A DNA stretch of 64,000 nucleotides from Ignavibacteria bacterium (lineage in GTDB: Bacteria > Bacteroidota > Ignavibacteria > Tepidaquicellales > Tepidaquicellaceae), in contig JABAQZ010000018.1 in NCBI GenBank assembly GCA_019187405.1, positions 1 through 64,000 on the forward strand. The letters run 5' to 3'. The notes under the pieces were generated by a model. That model made no database searches and was not told the origin of the DNA. It saw only the letters and a program-made list of their open reading frames with translations. Within the stretch, counting starts at the first letter, position 1. Every line of letters starts with the position of its first letter. The position numbers and the translations under genes are program-made. Positions 8,621 to 18,591 of the stretch are shown in pieces.

Positions 8621-9814
8621 TTATTTAATGATTCCCATTTCTCTGCCGATTTCACCAAAGAGTTCGAGAATTCTGTCAAGATGCTTGTCTTCATGAGTTG
8701 CCATGTAAGATGTCCTGAGCATTGCCATTCCGGGTGGTACGCCCGGAGATATAAATGCATTTACAAAAATTCCTCTGTCAAATAGTTTTCTCCAAAAAGC
8801 AAAAACAAGATTATCCTCTCCCAGGACAACAGGAACAATGGCTGTTCGACTTTGAATGACATTGAATCCCATGTTGATAAAACCTTCTCTCATTTTCTTT
8901 GCATTGGCAATAAGACTGAGTATCCTTTCCGGTTCGGCTTTTAAAATATCGAGCGCTGCATCGGCAGCTGCAACGGATGCCGGCGTCGGTGATGCTGAAA
9001 AAATCAAAGCAGGGGAGTGATGTTTAAGATAATTTATTACCGCTTTCTCTGCTCCGACAAACCCGCCCAAAGATGCAAAGGTTTTTGAAAATGTACCCAT
9101 GACCATATCAACTTCGTTTACTAATCCGAATTCCGATGGAGTGCCTCTGCCGCCTTTTCCGAGTACACCCGTAGAATGCGCATCGTCAATAAGTATTCTT
9201 GCTTTATATTTCTTACAAAGGTCAACAAGATTCTGCAGTTCGACAATTTCTCCTGTTGTGGAAAACACTCCGTCGGATGCCACGAGCTTTCCGGCATCAA
9301 GTGGAATTGCCTTGAGCACTCTTTCAAGGTCAGCCATGTCATTGTGTTTGTATCTTTTAAATTCCGCAAATCCGCCTTTAGCCATCATATTAGCAGCAAC
9401 GATGCAAGCATGATTATCTTTGTCTGATATTATATATTCGCCTTTTGAAACAAGCGTAGGAATAATACCTTGCGCAGTCTGATAACCAGTTGAAAACAGA
9501 AGTACTGATTCTTTGCCGAGGAAATCGGCGAGTTTTTCTTCGAGCCTGATATGAAGATCAAGAGTACCTGTCAGATATCTCGATCCCGAACATCCTGTCC
9601 CATAATCTTTTACAGCTTTTATTGCAGCTTCTTTTACTTTCGGATGAGCTGTGAGTCCAAGATAATTATTTGATCCTGCCATTATAATATCTCTTCCTTC
9701 GATTTTAACTACCGGACCTTCATTTGCCTCTATTGCTCTGAAATAAGGATAAACGCCGGCAGCTTTTACTTCATCGGCACGCGTAAAGCCGTAACACTTT
9801 TCAAATAAATCCAT
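8621..9814 (-). CDS. Serine palmitoyltransferase-like alpha-oxoamine synthase
   Basis: A 397-residue PLP enzyme of the alpha-oxoamine synthase family. The PLP-binding Lys244 lies in [12 protein letters not shown], with DDAHS at 210-214, His135 in the 'DKDNHACI' block and '[11 protein letters not shown]' near 48-58. The N-terminal '[13 protein letters not shown]' and '[18 protein letters not shown]' blocks resemble Bacteroidota serine palmitoyltransferases more than biotin BioF or Kbl. SPT condenses serine with a fatty acyl thioester to start sphingolipid synthesis in the cytoplasm. BioF or glycine C-acetyltransferase remain alternatives; no biotin or threonine genes are nearby. A divergent SDR at 9961 could supply the ketone reduction. 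Confidence 0.75.
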   Translation of the reverse strand: MDLFEKCYGFTRADEVKAAGVYPYFRAIEANEGPVVKIEGRDIIMAGSNNYLGLTAHPKVKEAAIKAVKDYGTGCSGSRYLTGTLDLHIRLEEKLADFLGKESVLLFSTGYQTAQGIIPTLVSKGEYIISDKDNHACIVAANMMAKGGFAEFKRYKHNDMADLERVLKAIPLDAGKLVASDGVFSTTGEIVELQNLVDLCKKYKARILIDDAHSTGVLGKGGRGTPSEFGLVNEVDMVMGTFSKTFASLGGFVGAEKAVINYLKHHSPALIFSASPTPASVAAADAALDILKAEPERILSLIANAKKMREGFINMGFNVIQSRTAIVPVVLGEDNLVFAFWRKLFDRGIFVNAFISPGVPPGMAMLRTSYMATHEDKHLDRILELFGEIGREMGIIK

Positions 9815-9960
9815 TTGATTGTTAAGAAATGTATAAGATAATAAAAAATATAAATGAAGATTCTACATCTTACATTTATTTATGTATTTTTTTTAATCAA
9901 GAAAATACGAATTATAATTTATAACTTCTATTGAAATAAAAATCAAATCAGTTACTTTTA

Positions 9961-10944
9961 TTGAAAGCATTAATCACCGGTGCAACCGGCTTTGTAGGAA
10001 GTCATCTTGCCGATAAACTTCTCGAAAAAAATTATGATGTATATTGCCTTAAGAGAAAATCATCAAATACCAGATGGCTTAAAGATAAAAATGTAAAATA
10101 TGTGGAGGGTGATTTATTCTCCAACGAAGCTTTATCCGAATGCATTTCAAAAATGGATTATGTATTTCATGTTGCCGGTCTTGTAAAAGCCAGAACTAAA
10201 GATGAATACATGAAAGCAAATTTTGAATCCACAAAAAACCTGCTTGAAATAACTCATCGAGTTAATCCCGGTTTGAAGAAATTTATTTTAATTTCATCTC
10301 TTGCTGGTACCGGTCCGGCTGTTGATGAAGACTATGTTAATGAAAACTCGGTTCCTCATCCGATCACTTCGTACGGGTTTTCAAAGATGAAAGCTGAGCA
10401 GGAAGTAATGTCATATTCAGACAGATTGAGAACATGCATTATAGCGCCTCCGGCAGTATTCGGCCCAAGAGATACCGAAATACTTATTTATTTTCAGACA
10501 TATTGCAAAGGATTAAACAGCATAATTGGATTTGATGAAAAATATCTTAGCCTCATTTATGTTGAAGATCTGGTAAAAGGAATCGTGCTAGCAGCCGAAA
10601 AAGAGGAATCTGTTTCACAGAAATTTTTTGTTTCAATGGACAAGGCATATAACTGGGATGAAATCGGAACAGTTACTAAGAATCTGCTTCAAAGGAAAGC
10701 ATTTAAAATCAGACTTCCGCATTCACTTGTTTTTTCTGTAGGGTATATTTCAGAATTTGCAATGGGTTTGTTTGGAAAAGCAGCGACTCTTAATGTTGAA
10801 AAGTGCAAAGACATAACGCAACTCAGATGGACGTGCTCAAACAATAAAATTAAAAGCATGCTCGGATTTGAAGCTGATTATTCTCTCGAATCCGGGTTCA
10901 GAAAAACGATTGACTGGTATAAAGAAATGAAATGGATAAAATAA
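9961..10944 (+). CDS. NAD-dependent epimerase/dehydratase family protein (extended SDR)
   Basis: A 327-residue extended SDR. Nucleotide motif GATGFVG (residues 7-13), acidic 'VEGDL' near 48-52, Ser112/113 and the catalytic Tyr138-x-x-x-Lys142 (SYGFSK) are all present, so it should be active. No signal peptide. The start is TTG, with no ATG in frame upstream. It is divergent from the serine-palmitoyltransferase-like gene across 146 bp and 10 bp upstream of argS. A role as 3-ketosphinganine/ceramide reductase, as proposed for an epimerase-like SDR in Caulobacter sphingolipid synthesis, is possible but rests on neighbourhood only. Confidence 0.8.
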   Translation: MKALITGATGFVGSHLADKLLEKNYDVYCLKRKSSNTRWLKDKNVKYVEGDLFSNEALSECISKMDYVFHVAGLVKARTKDEYMKANFESTKNLLEITHRVNPGLKKFILISSLAGTGPAVDEDYVNENSVPHPITSYGFSKMKAEQEVMSYSDRLRTCIIAPPAVFGPRDTEILIYFQTYCKGLNSIIGFDEKYLSLIYVEDLVKGIVLAAEKEESVSQKFFVSMDKAYNWDEIGTVTKNLLQRKAFKIRLPHSLVFSVGYISEFAMGLFGKAATLNVEKCKDITQLRWTCSNNKIKSMLGFEADYSLESGFRKTIDWYKEMKWIK

Positions 10945-10954
10945 AATTGTTTTT

Positions 10955-12607
10955 ATGTCAATGAAAGATTATCTGAGAGATGTTGTAACCGCTGCATGCA
11001 GTAAACTTGGTTTTGATAATGCAGAAATTTATTTTGAAAAACCTAAAGAAGAAAAATTCGGAGACTTATCCACTAATGCCGCATTTCTCCTGGCTAAAAT
11101 TCAGAAGACAAATCCACGTAAATTTGCTGAAGAGCTGGTCTCAAATTTTGATTACGATAAATCAATTATAGAAAAAATTGAAATTGCCGGTCCCGGTTTC
11201 ATAAATTTTTTTATTTCGGATAATTATTACAAAAAACTGATTCCGGAGATTCTCGATAAAAAAGAAAATTACGGGAGATCTGAAATTAACTCAGGCAAAT
11301 CAGTTAATCTCGAATGGGTAAGCGCTAATCCGACTGGATATCTTCATGCAGGACACGGAAGACAGCTCTGTCTCGGAAAAGCTATTGCAAATCTGCTTGA
11401 ATGGTCCGGATATATTGTAACAAGAGAGTATTATTACAATGATGCGGGGAATCAGATGCTTAATATGGGCAAATCAATCTATGCAAGATACATGCAGATC
11501 TTCGAACCTGATTTCCCGTTTCCCGAAGACGGCTATCACGGAGAATACATAAAAGACATCGCACGAAAGATTTATGGTGATAAAAAAGACTCGCTTAAAA
11601 ATTCTGAAAGCATGGACTATTTTATCAATGCTGGCGAGGAATATAATTTTAAATTGATTAAGAATACTCTCGGCAAAATGGGTGTACGCCATGATGTGTT
11701 TTTTAACGAATCGGATTTATATAAAACCGGTGCGGTCGAAAAAACGCTCGAGGAGTTTAAATCAAAAAATCTTTCTTATGAAAAAGACGGAGCAATTTGG
11801 CTAAAGATGGATGAAACCGAAGGATTTCAGAAAGACAAAGTGATTGTAAAGTCAAGCGGTGAACCAACTTACCGCCTGCCCGATATTGCATATCACATTG
11901 ACAAGCTTAACAGAGGTTATGACATTGTGCTTGATATTTTTGGATCCGATCACGGTGATACTTACAAGGAGGTTATTTACGGAGTGAAATCTCTTGGTTA
12001 TCCTTATAAAAAAATTCATGTAATTATTCATCAGATGGTAACTCTCAGAAAAGGCGATAATGTAATTAAGCTCAGCAAAAGAGAAGGTCATTCTTACAGT
12101 CTCGATGATTTGATAGATGATATAGGCGCTGACGCAACGCAGTTTTTCTTTGTAATGAGAGGAGCAAATACTCATCTCGATTTTGACCTGGAACTTGCTA
12201 AAGAGAAATCCGAGAAAAATCCCGTGTATTATCTTCAGTATGCTTTTGCAAGAATCTGCGGAGTTTTAAGAAATGCGGAAAACATTTTCCCTGAATACAA
12301 AGATTTTAATGCAGAAAATATCAATCCCGAACTAATAATTTCAAATGACGAAATAAATCTGCTGAAAACTTTGTCTTTATTCCCTGAAGAAGTGGAAAAC
12401 GCTGCTTTAAGTTTTGAACCCCATAAAATAATAACTTACCTGAATGAAGTTGCCGAGAAATTTCATAAGTTTTATCATAACTGCAGAATTATTGACGCGG
12501 AAAACAAAGCGCAATCTGCGGTCAGACTCTACATCTGTCTTGCAGTAAAACAAACACTGAAAAACGGATTTGATATTATAGGAATTTCAGCTCCGGAAAG
12601 AATGTAG
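10955..12607 (+). CDS. argS: Arginyl-tRNA synthetase
   Basis: A 550-residue class I synthetase that charges tRNA-Arg. The N-terminal Arg-tRNA-synt-N domain (about 1-85), the HIGH-like HAGH at 131-134 inside 'EWVSANPTGYLHAGHGR', and the KMSKS-like KLSKREG beginning near 372 are all intact. The C-terminal DALR anticodon-binding domain spans about 435-550. Length is normal for bacterial ArgRS. The start ATG at 10955 is followed two codons later by another ATG (10961); either could be used. Probably co-transcribed with the upstream SDR. Confidence 0.97.
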   Translation: MSMKDYLRDVVTAACSKLGFDNAEIYFEKPKEEKFGDLSTNAAFLLAKIQKTNPRKFAEELVSNFDYDKSIIEKIEIAGPGFINFFISDNYYKKLIPEILDKKENYGRSEINSGKSVNLEWVSANPTGYLHAGHGRQLCLGKAIANLLEWSGYIVTREYYYNDAGNQMLNMGKSIYARYMQIFEPDFPFPEDGYHGEYIKDIARKIYGDKKDSLKNSESMDYFINAGEEYNFKLIKNTLGKMGVRHDVFFNESDLYKTGAVEKTLEEFKSKNLSYEKDGAIWLKMDETEGFQKDKVIVKSSGEPTYRLPDIAYHIDKLNRGYDIVLDIFGSDHGDTYKEVIYGVKSLGYPYKKIHVIIHQMVTLRKGDNVIKLSKREGHSYSLDDLIDDIGADATQFFFVMRGANTHLDFDLELAKEKSEKNPVYYLQYAFARICGVLRNAENIFPEYKDFNAENINPELIISNDEINLLKTLSLFPEEVENAALSFEPHKIITYLNEVAEKFHKFYHNCRIIDAENKAQSAVRLYICLAVKQTLKNGFDIIGISAPERM

Positions 12608-12613
12608 GTGTTC

Positions 12614-12711
12614 AATTTGCAATGATTAATTTGCAATGTTAAATTTGCAATGATTAATTTGCAATGTTAAATTTGCAATGATTAATTTGCAATGATTAAT
12701 TTGCAGTTTGT
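12614..12711. repeat. 14-bp tandem repeat, seven copies
   Basis: Seven units of AATTTGCAATG(ATT/TTA) in perfect 14-bp register fill almost all of the space between argS and the convergent alpha-2-macroglobulin gene. The two three-base endings mostly alternate, which implies a 28-bp step in the expansion. The last unit is degenerate. Confidence 0.92.
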
Positions 12712-12729
12712 AATTTTATAGTCTAACAG

Positions 12730-15700
12730 TTATTCTGATATATTTAGCTTAATCTTCCCCGTGCTGCCGTTATATTCCGGATAATACATCAGCATTCCTT
12801 TTGCCGGATTTACATTATATTCACCTGGTATTTGCGCTTGCATTATGTATGAAAATTCATATTCGCCTTTTCCCAAATGCGTTGCAAAGAATACAACTTT
12901 ATCATCTCTGACTTCTTTATCAGCGTACCACCATCTCCAGAAGTAATATGAATATCCCATGTAATTGTTTTCGCCTTCAATTGTGTAAGCCCAGTCATCT
13001 TTAATAACTTCGATTCCCGAAGGCAGTTCATCTTCAAGCATGAAATATTGATTATTTTCATCCTTTGTATAAACTCTGAGTTTTACAAGAATTTCATCTC
13101 CCGACTTCACATCCCCGTCAAAATATTTTTTCCTGTAAGTGATCTTATTTTCGCCGTAAGCATTGTATTTCTCAAGCTTGAAATATTCCCTCTCTACTCT
13201 GAAACCGTCTTCTTTCGGTTGAAGGTTTTCCGAATCATTATAATAAGAAGTATAAGATGAATAGTAAAGTTTGCCTTTTCCTGATTTTTCAATTTTAATT
13301 TCATTCTGTCCGTGAACGATTAGTTTGCTGTCTGCATTTATTACTTCAGGTTTTTTAAAAACATCTTCCTTTGTTATTCTTTTTTCAACTATGATTTGTC
13401 CGTTAAAATAAATCTTCATTGTATAATCAGGATCAAGCTCGTTTGAATGTGTCAGATAATCTACAATAGAGTAAATTACAATTGCCGTTTCCTGTGTGTT
13501 TCTCCAATAAAGTCCCATTCTTTGAGTCATGAGCCACCTGACTACTTTCTCTTTCAGCGTAGAGTTTATGTCAATGTTGATTAATGCTTTCAGCGCCATT
13601 GCAGTTGTCTGAACTTTATCATCCTGCCATCTGTAATGAAATTCTTTTCCTTCCCAATACGCTGCACCTTCTCCGCTCTTAAGCGCATCTTTTTCAAGCT
13701 TCTTTAATTCAGCTTTTGCATTTACATCATCCCCAATAAGTTTCCATGTTAATGCAAGCAGACTTCTTGTATAACTGTTTACTTCAGAAGATATTATAAT
13801 ATCAATATTCTCTTTAAAAAGTTCTTTGTCTTTTTCATTTGCAACTGCAAGAGCATATAGCATGTAAGCTCTTGTTGTAGCATCGACTTCTAAATCATTC
13901 AGTTGATTTTTTATTGAAGATATACCCTTATTTATACTTGTTTGCTTAATCTCATAACCGGACTGTCCGGCAATTGATAATCCGTAAACAACATAAGCAG
14001 TCATAAATGGATTGGTCTGATCGTTTTCCCACCAGCCCCATCCGCCATCGGAATGCTGGAATCCATATAATCTTTTCAAACCTTTATCAATCATTTTCGG
14101 AAGTTCTTTTTTCGTTGCTTCGCTTATAGGGGCATTCAGTTTCTGAAATGCATTTGCAACTACAACCGACGGCAAAAATCTGCTCATTGTTTGTTCGACA
14201 CATCCGTAAGGATAACCGGCAAGTTCATCGAGCGCCGTCAGAATGACTGATGCAATTGATGGTTCGGCTGTGAACTTCAACATAGCGCTTTTTAAATCTG
14301 CATTTTCGGGAATTACTACATACTTTGATTCTGTTTTAACTTCATCAGAAATATCCGCTACAGTGTTTACATCCATTTTAAGCCCTGATGGCTGCAAAGG
14401 AACTTTGATCTCAACTGCATCAGATTCTTCGTTTGTCAATGCTTCGGCGTAAATAACGGCATCGCCAGAAGGCTGCTCTGCTTTTACTTTCCAGTCGGCT
14501 CTCAATTCCGAATTCGGATTTATTGTTACATTCTTTTCAGCCGTATTTTCGTTAAGCAAAAGATTTTCACATTTGAACTTTATCCTAACATTTTTTGATT
14601 CATTTAAATAATTGTGAACAATCGTTGATATTGTAACTGCATCTCCTTTCTGAAAAAATCTTGGAGTCTCTACTCTGATAAGCAAATCTTTTCTTGTAAT
14701 TACAGTGGATACTGCCTGACCGGTTTTTGTATCTTCAGTAACAACGCGGGAAGTGATACGCCAGGTTGTTAAGTTATCCGGATATTTAACAGTAACTACT
14801 GCATATCCCTTAGCATCAGTCATTGTAAATGGCGACCATAATACAGCATCCTTAAAATCCGATCTTACCTCAGGCTGGACATAAGTGTTCCCGCTTTCAT
14901 CCGGCTGCATATCTCCTGATTTCTTTTCTTTGGTAATCCCCATTTCTGATACACTCGGTGAGTTTAGCATTCTTTCGTCATTCATTTCGCCCCTGCCATC
15001 AAAAGTTTCAATGTTAGAATTTTGATAATTATTCATTTCCTTATCGTTGTATATTATAATTCTTTTCTTTTGTCCTTTGACGAGGATCAGCTCCTTCAAT
15101 TCTTCTTTCTCAATGTTGTTGTAATAAGCGCTAATTGTGTATTTGCCATTTGGCAGTTTGAATTCAAAATTTCCTTCATCATCTGTAACTGCCGCAAAAT
15201 AATCTTCATCAATGACAATAATGGCATTCGGAATAGGATTTCCGTTTTTTCTTAGCAGCCGACCGGTAACAGTGGCAAGGTCGTATTCACTTGTACTTTT
15301 CAGATTAAACTTTTCAAATATCGTTATTAACCTCGAATGTCCGCTGCTGTTGTATATATTATTGTAAGCAGTAGAAACAGTCAAATTCTTATTTCCGTAA
15401 AAAAACTTCCTGATATCTTTTGTATTATCTTCTTTAATAGAGTATATGCTTTCATCAACAATACCGATGCTTACTTCGGCATTTCTTACCGGATTACCGA
15501 AATTATCGGTTACTCTAACTTTCAGTTCGCCTGTTTCTTTTGGTTTATAAATTAACTGTGAAGGCTCTATTAGCGTTGTTAGAAATTTCTGTTCCGGAAT
15601 TATCATTATTCTCTTTTCGCCCGAATAGAAAGTCCCGTCTTTAACATAATTCACATTAATATCAAAATTTGTTAGAAACTTATCCGTTACGGGTATTTCA

Positions 15701-17733
15701 ACTGTCCCGGAAGTTCCGGAAAAATTTTCCGATTTGTAAAATATTATGTCATCAGTATTTGCAGTTATCAATGCATTAATTCCCGGAGTTGTTGTTATGA
15801 TTAATGCTTTACATATTTCACCCTGTTTGTAACTGTCCTTGTCCGTAATTATCTGAACTGCACCGGACTGATCGTAATACCAAGGAACTTCGCCGCCAGA
15901 CACAAAAAATCCCGCATTGCAGTTAATCTCATTTGATCTTTCATCTCTTGCTTTAATCTCGACAGAGTAATATCCTTCAGCAAGTTTCCCGGATTTATTT
16001 AAAGTGATAATTCCTTTTCCATCGCTAAATGTATTTCCTTTAACACTTGTGATAAAATCCTTCTGCTCTTTGTTATCATATCTGTTCCAGTTTGATTTAT
16101 AAACGGCAGCTTCAAATTCTGTTTTTACCGGTTTATTTGAGAAATCCATTGCAAATACTTCAATGTTTACATTTTCATCGGGCTTGTAAAGATACTTATC
16201 CGTTTTAGCGCTAAGCGAAAATCCTCCTCGCGTTACAAGCACTGTAGCCGTTCCCGAAATCTCCCTTCGTGAATTATCCGTTACTTTAGCCTGCAGTATA
16301 TATTTGTAATCTGAATTCATGTAGTAAGGTTTGTAATAATAATCACTGCCGTATTCCTCTTTAAAATCTTCGTTAATCTGATAATCAAATTCAAATTTAC
16401 CTTCTGAGTTAAGCGTTCCTCTGCCTGAAAATATATATTCAGCTCCTTTGAAATTGTTTTCAGCTTCTTTGTAAAAATCTTCATACCACCATGAATATTC
16501 TGAATAAAGCCACCAAGGTCTGTAATAGCGGACTTTATAAACATTGTATTCTATTTCCGCATTAGTAACCGGGCTTCCAAAAAAATAATCAGCTTTCACT
16601 TCAGCCTTCAGCTTGTCTTTCCCAAAATACTGCTGCTTGTCAGTATTGAGCGAGACTTTAAACTCCGGTTTTTTATACTGCTCGACTGTAAAAGTGGATT
16701 GGAATGTGCTATTCTCATTCAGTTGAATAATAATGGAATAATCTCCAAGTGGTGCATCATTGTCAATTTTATACATTCCGGCAATGCTTCCCATTTGATT
16801 GGAGGTAAGAAGTTCCTTGTAAACTTCCGCACCTTTTGAATCTTTAACTTTTACTGTTACTTCCTTATTGCCGAACGGGATGTACCCGTCAGCAGCGCTC
16901 TCTCTTAAAATGCCTTTAAAGTTAACTTCAGATCCAGTCCTGTAAACCGGTTGTTCGGTAAATACAAATGCAGTATATCTGCTTTCATTGTAACCAAAAT
17001 ACAAATACTGGTCGGAAATTATTATATCTTCGCCAAGACTTCCGATGATAAGCGGATTAGTATTTTTTGCATTTTTAAGTTCATTGTCAAAAATTATATC
17101 CTGATAAAACAGTCCATCTTTAGTTATTCCTTCTCCAATTTTTCTTTTCCCTATATAAAAATTTAACTCCGCTCCGTTAACTGGTGAGCCGGATTTCCTG
17201 TCGATTACATAAGCAAGCATTGAGTTATTGCCTGCTTTTGATATTATACCGAGATTTGTTACCGTAAATCCGCAGTAGGCAACTTTGTTCCCGGAAGATA
17301 CCCTCACGAGATAAGCTCCTTTAGATTTAATATTCAGAGGAAATGATTCATTCACATAATTATATCCGCCATCTCTTTCCCTGCTAATAAATTTTTTAAA
17401 TGAATAAATTTCTTTTGTATATTGCAGGAGATTCATACTATCTGCGCCTAGTACTTCAATGTTGTATCTTGAATTCTGAAGTGAATAAAAAGCAGACAAG
17501 TCTGTTATTTGAAAAATACGGAATGAAAATTCCAGTTTTTTCCCGGCAGTGTTATCCTTTGTATAATCATAAGAGCTAAGGTTAAGCATGATCTTATCAC
17601 CCGGATAATATAAGTTTGAAGTATTTACCGTGAAATTTAAGTCTTCAGACAATGAATATGCTGTCTTGATTTGAAAAAACATTATCACTGTGATGAATAA
17701 TGAAAGACAAATTGCAAATCTGGAATTTTTCAT
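12730..17733 (-). CDS. Bacterial alpha-2-macroglobulin family protein with thioester
   Basis: A 1667-residue secreted protein: signal peptide (about 1-28), a string of macroglobulin beta domains, then a carboxypeptidase-regulatory-like domain (about 845-905, 'VTGRLLRKNGNPIPNAIIVIDE') placed before the region that normally carries bait and A2M signatures. Next come the A2M domain ('VLWSPFTMTDAKGYAVVTVKYPD', 'TTWRI') and a thioester domain with Cys1178-Val-Glu-Gln1181 in 'YPYGCVEQTMSRF', followed by alpha-toroid repeats ('GGWGWWENDQTNPFMTAYVVYGL'). The C-terminal domain is macroglobulin-like. The intact CxEQ means it can trap proteases covalently. It is likely periplasmic, soluble or surface, as the leader lacks a lipobox. 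Unlike the classic E. coli yfhM locus, no penicillin-binding protein 1C gene is adjacent. Monocistronic between convergent argS and divergent DUF2461. Confidence 0.92.
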   Translation of the reverse strand: MKNSRFAICLSLFITVIMFFQIKTAYSLSEDLNFTVNTSNLYYPGDKIMLNLSSYDYTKDNTAGKKLEFSFRIFQITDLSAFYSLQNSRYNIEVLGADSMNLLQYTKEIYSFKKFISRERDGGYNYVNESFPLNIKSKGAYLVRVSSGNKVAYCGFTVTNLGIISKAGNNSMLAYVIDRKSGSPVNGAELNFYIGKRKIGEGITKDGLFYQDIIFDNELKNAKNTNPLIIGSLGEDIIISDQYLYFGYNESRYTAFVFTEQPVYRTGSEVNFKGILRESAADGYIPFGNKEVTVKVKDSKGAEVYKELLTSNQMGSIAGMYKIDNDAPLGDYSIIIQLNENSTFQSTFTVEQYKKPEFKVSLNTDKQQYFGKDKLKAEVKADYFFGSPVTNAEIEYNVYKVRYYRPWWLYSEYSWWYEDFYKEAENNFKGAEYIFSGRGTLNSEGKFEFDYQINEDFKEEYGSDYYYKPYYMNSDYKYILQAKVTDNSRREISGTATVLVTRGGFSLSAKTDKYLYKPDENVNIEVFAMDFSNKPVKTEFEAAVYKSNWNRYDNKEQKDFITSVKGNTFSDGKGIITLNKSGKLAEGYYSVEIKARDERSNEINCNAGFFVSGGEVPWYYDQSGAVQIITDKDSYKQGEICKALIITTTPGINALITANTDDIIFYKSENFSGTSGTVEIPVTDKFLTNFDINVNYVKDGTFYSGEKRIMIIPEQKFLTTLIEPSQLIYKPKETGELKVRVTDNFGNPVRNAEVSIGIVDESIYSIKEDNTKDIRKFFYGNKNLTVSTAYNNIYNSSGHSRLITIFEKFNLKSTSEYDLATVTGRLLRKNGNPIPNAIIVIDEDYFAAVTDDEGNFEFKLPNGKYTISAYYNNIEKEELKELILVKGQKKRIIIYNDKEMNNYQNSNIETFDGRGEMNDERMLNSPSVSEMGITKEKKSGDMQPDESGNTYVQPEVRSDFKDAVLWSPFTMTDAKGYAVVTVKYPDNLTTWRITSRVVTEDTKTGQAVSTVITRKDLLIRVETPRFFQKGDAVTISTIVHNYLNESKNVRIKFKCENLLLNENTAEKNVTINPNSELRADWKVKAEQPSGDAVIYAEALTNEESDAVEIKVPLQPSGLKMDVNTVADISDEVKTESKYVVIPENADLKSAMLKFTAEPSIASVILTALDELAGYPYGCVEQTMSRFLPSVVVANAFQKLNAPISEATKKELPKMIDKGLKRLYGFQHSDGGWGWWENDQTNPFMTAYVVYGLSIAGQSGYEIKQTSINKGISSIKNQLNDLEVDATTRAYMLYALAVANEKDKELFKENIDIIISSEVNSYTRSLLALTWKLIGDDVNAKAELKKLEKDALKSGEGAAYWEGKEFHYRWQDDKVQTTAMALKALINIDINSTLKEKVVRWLMTQRMGLYWRNTQETAIVIYSIVDYLTHSNELDPDYTMKIYFNGQIIVEKRITKEDVFKKPEVINADSKLIVHGQNEIKIEKSGKGKLYYSSYTSYYNDSENLQPKEDGFRVEREYFKLEKYNAYGENKITYRKKYFDGDVKSGDEILVKLRVYTKDENNQYFMLEDELPSGIEVIKDDWAYTIEGENNYMGYSYYFWRWWYADKEVRDDKVVFFATHLGKGEYEFSYIMQAQIPGEYNVNPAKGMLMYYPEYNGSTGKIKLNISE

Positions 17734-17875
17734 GATTATTCTGAAATAAATTTGGAAAATAATTTTTTGATTTTAATAGTTGAAATTAATAATTAGATTA
17801 GCATTAATTCAATCTGTATTTTTAAAGCAAACAATTGGTTTTAGTTCCAAAAAAGTATAACTATCTTAAAAAAAA

Positions 17876-18586
17876 TTGCTTAACGAATTACTCAATCAGC
17901 CGTTTTCGGGTTTTTCAAAAGAAGCTTTAAAGTTTTTGAAATCGCTTTCAAATCCTTTAAATAACAACAAAGCTTGGTTTGATAACAACCGTATCAGATA
18001 CGACGAATTTCTTAAATTTCCAATGAGAAATCTCATAGACGACCTTGCAGTTGAATTAAAAAAAATCGATTCTGATATTGTAGTCAATTATAAGTCAATT
18101 TTCAGAATTAACAGGGATATTAGATTTTCCAAAGACAAGACTCCATATAAAAATTACTATTCGGCGGCATTTGCCTTTGATAAAATTAAATCTTCGGAAG
18201 TCCCGCAGTTTTATTTTCATTTTTCAAAAGATGAATTTCTTTTTGCTGCAGGACAATACAGCACCGATAATGATTATGCCAAAAAAATCAGACTCGGTAT
18301 AGCGGAAAATTATTCTGAATATATCAAGATAGTATCTGAAAAGAATTTTAAAAAAAATTTCGGCATCGTGCAGGGAATCAGTCTCAGCAGAATTCCAAAA
18401 GGATTTGAAAAATATATTGATAAAAATAAACCTATGCTGACCGAATTTCTGAAAAAGAAACAGTTTTATGTTTATAAAACTTTTGATGTTAATGATGTTT
18501 TAAATTCAAAAATGAAAAATGATATAATTTCAGGAATCAACATCACTTATGATTTTACAAGATTTCTTCATTTGTCAACTAAATAA
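17876..18586 (+). CDS. DUF2461 family protein
   Basis: A 236-residue protein matching the DUF2461 (TIGR02453) pattern: 'FLKSLSNPLNNNKAWFDNNRIRYDE' near the N-terminus, 'FRINRDIRFSKDKTPYKNYYSAAF' in the middle and 'FYFHFSKDEFLFAAGQY' next. The biochemical function of the family is not known to me. The start is TTG; no ATG lies upstream in frame. It begins a tightly spaced plus-strand run with the hydrolase at 18592 (5 bp gap). Confidence 0.87.
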   Translation: MLNELLNQPFSGFSKEALKFLKSLSNPLNNNKAWFDNNRIRYDEFLKFPMRNLIDDLAVELKKIDSDIVVNYKSIFRINRDIRFSKDKTPYKNYYSAAFAFDKIKSSEVPQFYFHFSKDEFLFAAGQYSTDNDYAKKIRLGIAENYSEYIKIVSEKNFKKNFGIVQGISLSRIPKGFEKYIDKNKPMLTEFLKKKQFYVYKTFDVNDVLNSKMKNDIISGINITYDFTRFLHLSTK

Positions 18587-18591
18587 AAGTA

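Noticed and set aside
9099-9427. Overlapping plus-strand frames inside the serine-palmitoyltransferase-like gene
   Set aside because: Antisense shadows of a strongly conserved coding region.
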